Assembly: GCA_947449875.1 (NCBI GenBank)
Contig: CANFSY010000005.1
Span: 1 to 58,125 of the forward strand
Origin: Paracoccaceae bacterium
GTDB taxonomy: Bacteria > Pseudomonadota > Alphaproteobacteria > Rhodobacterales > Rhodobacteraceae
DNA length: 58,125 bases
Reading direction: 5' to 3'
Part shown: positions 55,687 through 58,125 of the stretch, one piece after another
Numbering within the stretch: position 1 is the stretch's first letter
How the letters are laid out: each line of letters opens with the position of its first letter
Made by a program: the position numbers and the translations under genes
Notes under the pieces: model-generated
Told to the model about the DNA's origin: nothing
The model's input: the letters and a program-made list of their open reading frames with translations, nothing else
Databases searched by the model: none

Positions 55687-56532
55687 ATGCCCGAACTGCC
55701 CGAAGTGGAAACCGTCCGCCGTGGCCTTTTGCCCGTGATGGAGGGGCAAAGGATCGACCAAGCACAGGTCAACCGCCCTGATCTGCGCTTTGTTTTGCCC
55801 AAAGACATGGCAGAGCGGTTGACGGGGGTGGTGGTGCAAAGCCTGCGGCGGCGGTCGAAGTATATTCTGGCGGATTTGTCCTCGGGCGAGACGTTGTTGA
55901 TTCATCTGGGCATGTCGGGGCGAATGCTGATTTCGGGCGCGCAGCTGGGGCAGTTTCACCACGACCACCCCGCGCCGCAAAAGCATGACCATGTGGTGCT
56001 GACGATGGAGTCAGGGGCGCGGGTGACCTTTAACGACCCGCGCCGCTTTGGCGCGATGGACCTGATGCCCACCGCCCGCTGGCAGGCGCACAAGCTTTTG
56101 GCCGATCTGGGGCCGGAACCTTTGGGAAATGGCTTTAACGCCGCCTATCTGGCCCAGCGTCTGCAAAACCGCGCCACGCCGATCAAATCGGCGCTGCTGG
56201 ATCAAAAAATCGTCTCGGGTCTTGGCAACATTTATGTCTGCGAAGTGCTGCACCGTGCGCGCATTGCGCCCACACGGCTGGCTGGCGATCTGACGCAGGC
56301 TCAGGCCGCAGCGCTTGTTCCCGTGATTCGCGATGTTCTAACCGAAGCCATCGAGGCCGGCGGATCAAGCCTGCGCGATTACCGCCAAGCGGATGGCGAG
56401 CTGGGCTATTTTCAACACACGTTTCGCGTCTACGACCGCGAGAACCAACCTTGCCCCACCTGTGCCACGCCCATTGTCCGGCTTGTGCAAGCGGGTCGAT
56501 CGTCGTTTTATTGCCCGTCTTGTCAAAGGTGA
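55687..56532 (+). CDS. mutM: Formamidopyrimidine-DNA glycosylase
   Basis: [17 protein letters not shown]...; C-terminal zinc finger [26 protein letters not shown]. Confidence 0.98.
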   Translation: MPELPEVETVRRGLLPVMEGQRIDQAQVNRPDLRFVLPKDMAERLTGVVVQSLRRRSKYILADLSSGETLLIHLGMSGRMLISGAQLGQFHHDHPAPQKHDHVVLTMESGARVTFNDPRRFGAMDLMPTARWQAHKLLADLGPEPLGNGFNAAYLAQRLQNRATPIKSALLDQKIVSGLGNIYVCEVLHRARIAPTRLAGDLTQAQAAALVPVIRDVLTEAIEAGGSSLRDYRQADGELGYFQHTFRVYDRENQPCPTCATPIVRLVQAGRSSFYCPSCQR

Positions 56533-56536
56533 TCTG

Positions 56537-57307
56537 ATGCAAACCCTAATCCTTGAACCGCATGGCTTTGTGCTGCTGATACGTCTGAACCGGCCAGAGG
56601 CGTTGAATGCCCTGAACCAGCAGATGATGGGCGAACTTACCCAAGCCCTAACCCACGCCGATGCAGACCCATTGGTGCGCTGCATTGTGATCACCGGATC
56701 TGACAAAGCCTTTGCCGCAGGGGCCGATGTCAAGGAAATGGTGCATATGTCTTATGCCGATGTGGCCACCGCAGACCTGTACGGCCCCGCCGCCCAAGCC
56801 ATAGCGCGCATCCGCAAGCCGATCATCGCGGCTGTGTCGGGCTATTGCTTGGGTGGGGGGTGCGAGCTTGCGATGCTGTGCGACTTCATCTTGGCATCTG
56901 ACACCGCCCGATTCGGTCAGCCCGAGATTAATCTTGGCATCCTCGCCGGTATGGGCGGAAGCCAGCGGCTGACACGGCTTGTTGGCAAATCAAAATCTAT
57001 GGAAATGCACCTGACTGGCCGCATGATGGACGCCTTAGAAGCAGAACGAGCAGGCCTTGTGTCGCGCATCGTTCCCATGGGGGATCTTGTGGCCGAAGCG
57101 GTCAAAACAGCCACCACGATCGCCGGAAAGTCACTGTTGGCGCTGCGCGCTGCAAAAGAATCGGTCAACCGTGCGCTGGAAGTTCCGTTGTCGGAGGGCC
57201 TGTTGTTTGAGCGGCGCGCCTTTCATGCGGCCTTTGCGACTCAGGACAAAACCGAAGGAATGCAGGCTTTCTTGGAAAAACGTCCCCCCAAGTTTACCGA
57301 CCGATGA
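56537..57307 (+). CDS. Enoyl-CoA hydratase
   Basis: [34 protein letters not shown]...[12 protein letters not shown]...[24 protein letters not shown]. Confidence 0.93.
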   Translation: MQTLILEPHGFVLLIRLNRPEALNALNQQMMGELTQALTHADADPLVRCIVITGSDKAFAAGADVKEMVHMSYADVATADLYGPAAQAIARIRKPIIAAVSGYCLGGGCELAMLCDFILASDTARFGQPEINLGILAGMGGSQRLTRLVGKSKSMEMHLTGRMMDALEAERAGLVSRIVPMGDLVAEAVKTATTIAGKSLLALRAAKESVNRALEVPLSEGLLFERRAFHAAFATQDKTEGMQAFLEKRPPKFTDR

Positions 57308-57390
57308 CGAATGCCCGTTGACGCGGCGTCAGTCGCGCTCTATAGCCCCAACCTCAGATCAGATAGACCCAAACGGACACCGAAAAAGAT

Positions 57391-57669
57391 ATGGCAAACA
57401 CCGCCCAAGCCAAAAAGCGCGCCCGCCAATCCGAGGCTCGCCAAGACGTGAACAAGGCGCGCCGTTCGCGGATCCGCACGTTCCTGCGTAAAGTTGAAGA
57501 AGCGCTGGCTTCTGGCAGCCAAGACGCCGCCGCCGCCGCGTTAAAGGCTGCACAGCCCGAAATCATGCGTGGCGTAAGCAAAGGCGTTTTGCACAAGAAC
57601 ACCGTTGCGCGCAAAATCTCGCGCTTGAACCACCGCGTTAAATCGCTGGGTGCTGCGGCCGCTGTCTAA
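57391..57669 (+). CDS. rpsT: 30S ribosomal protein S20
   Basis: [39 protein letters not shown]...[23 protein letters not shown]. Confidence 0.98.
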   Translation: MANTAQAKKRARQSEARQDVNKARRSRIRTFLRKVEEALASGSQDAAAAALKAAQPEIMRGVSKGVLHKNTVARKISRLNHRVKSLGAAAAV

Positions 57670-57694
57670 GACAGGCCGAAAGGCAACACTGCCG

Positions 57695-57723
57695 AAGCGC
57701 ACTCTGAAAAGAGTGCGCTTTTT
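57695..57723 (+). terminator. Rho-independent terminator after rpsT
   Basis: AAGCGCACTC-TGAAAA-GAGTGCGCTT followed by TTT; perfect 10 bp stem. Confidence 0.85.
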
Positions 57724-58090
57724 GCATTTGAGGCTGCGGCCGTTTGTACGAGATTCTTTTGCCAAGACCTGCTGTCAAGCGTGAAGTTCGGTTGCCCTGC
57801 GCCCGAATGGGTTGCTAAGATGATCAGGCGATTCCGGTCGCCTTGGGGGACAGAAGGATTCCAAGCCGTATTTCTGCACTGCCGAACCTGCCAGTTCGGC
57901 CGCATGATGACAGAAAACGGTCAAGGATCCGTGGCTTGGCTGATTTGCTTTTGGGCAGATTGCACAGGCTCATGCAAAACAACGGCTGGCACCGATTCGG
58001 CCGGCCGGCTTTGCTTTTGTTTCGTAGGACGATCACATCTGACCGGACGGGCGGATGTGATGACCTTGACAAGGTGTGCTGAATCCAACG

Positions 58091-58125
58091 GTGAAACAGG
58101 ATGAATGGGCCTCCCTCTTTTGCCC
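58091..58125 (+). CDS. Possible start of dnaA, truncated by the window edge
   Basis: GTG AAA CAG GAT GAA TGG GCC TCC... (MKQDEWAS) resembles alphaproteobacterial DnaA N-termini (MTQE-W-), and rpsT-dnaA adjacency is common in Rhodobacteraceae. Only 11 codons visible. Confidence 0.3.
   Translation, partial: MKQDEWASLFC

Noticed and set aside
1-58125. CRISPR arrays, rRNA operons, intact tRNA genes, insertion sequences with terminal repeats
   Set aside because: None recognised on either strand by reading; only a partial tRNA-like 3' end at about 2860-2882.

Overview
The window looks like chromosomal DNA from a high-GC alphaproteobacterium, most likely Rhodobacteraceae-like, judged from gene content and order only. 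Left to right it contains: (i) the end of an integrated mobile element (prim-pol fragment, AlpA-like regulator, unknown ORF, P4-type tyrosine integrase; about 1-2885) next to a tRNA-3'-end-like sequence; (ii) a housekeeping block (radC, dnaJ, dnaK with a good sigma-32-type promoter, cysQ, kdsB, galU, a MaoC-like protein, an OYE-family flavoenzyme); (iii) a large flagellar cluster (about 13.1-45 kb) covering export apparatus, rod/hook/rings, stators, flagellin with flaF/flbT, and several poorly characterised proteins; (iv) an orphan XdhC-like gene followed by a GlfT2-like (galactofuranosyltransferase-type) large glycosyltransferase translationally coupled to a small unknown, possibly beta-trefoil protein; (v) rnd, kdsD, lptC-lptA-lptB, hpf, ptsN; (vi) ubiB, ubiE, mutM, an enoyl-CoA hydratase and rpsT, ending at what may be the dnaA start. 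The most interesting items are the GlfT2-like/partner pair, the integrase/AlpA/prim-pol element (satellite-like order), the unknown proteins embedded in the flagellar cluster, a shared YTAR-N7-TTAAG motif upstream of three flagellar transcription units, and a run of 8-10 nt homopolymer tracts in motility ORFs. No CRISPR array, rRNA or intact tRNA was recognised. All calls come from reading the sequence; no database search was run.
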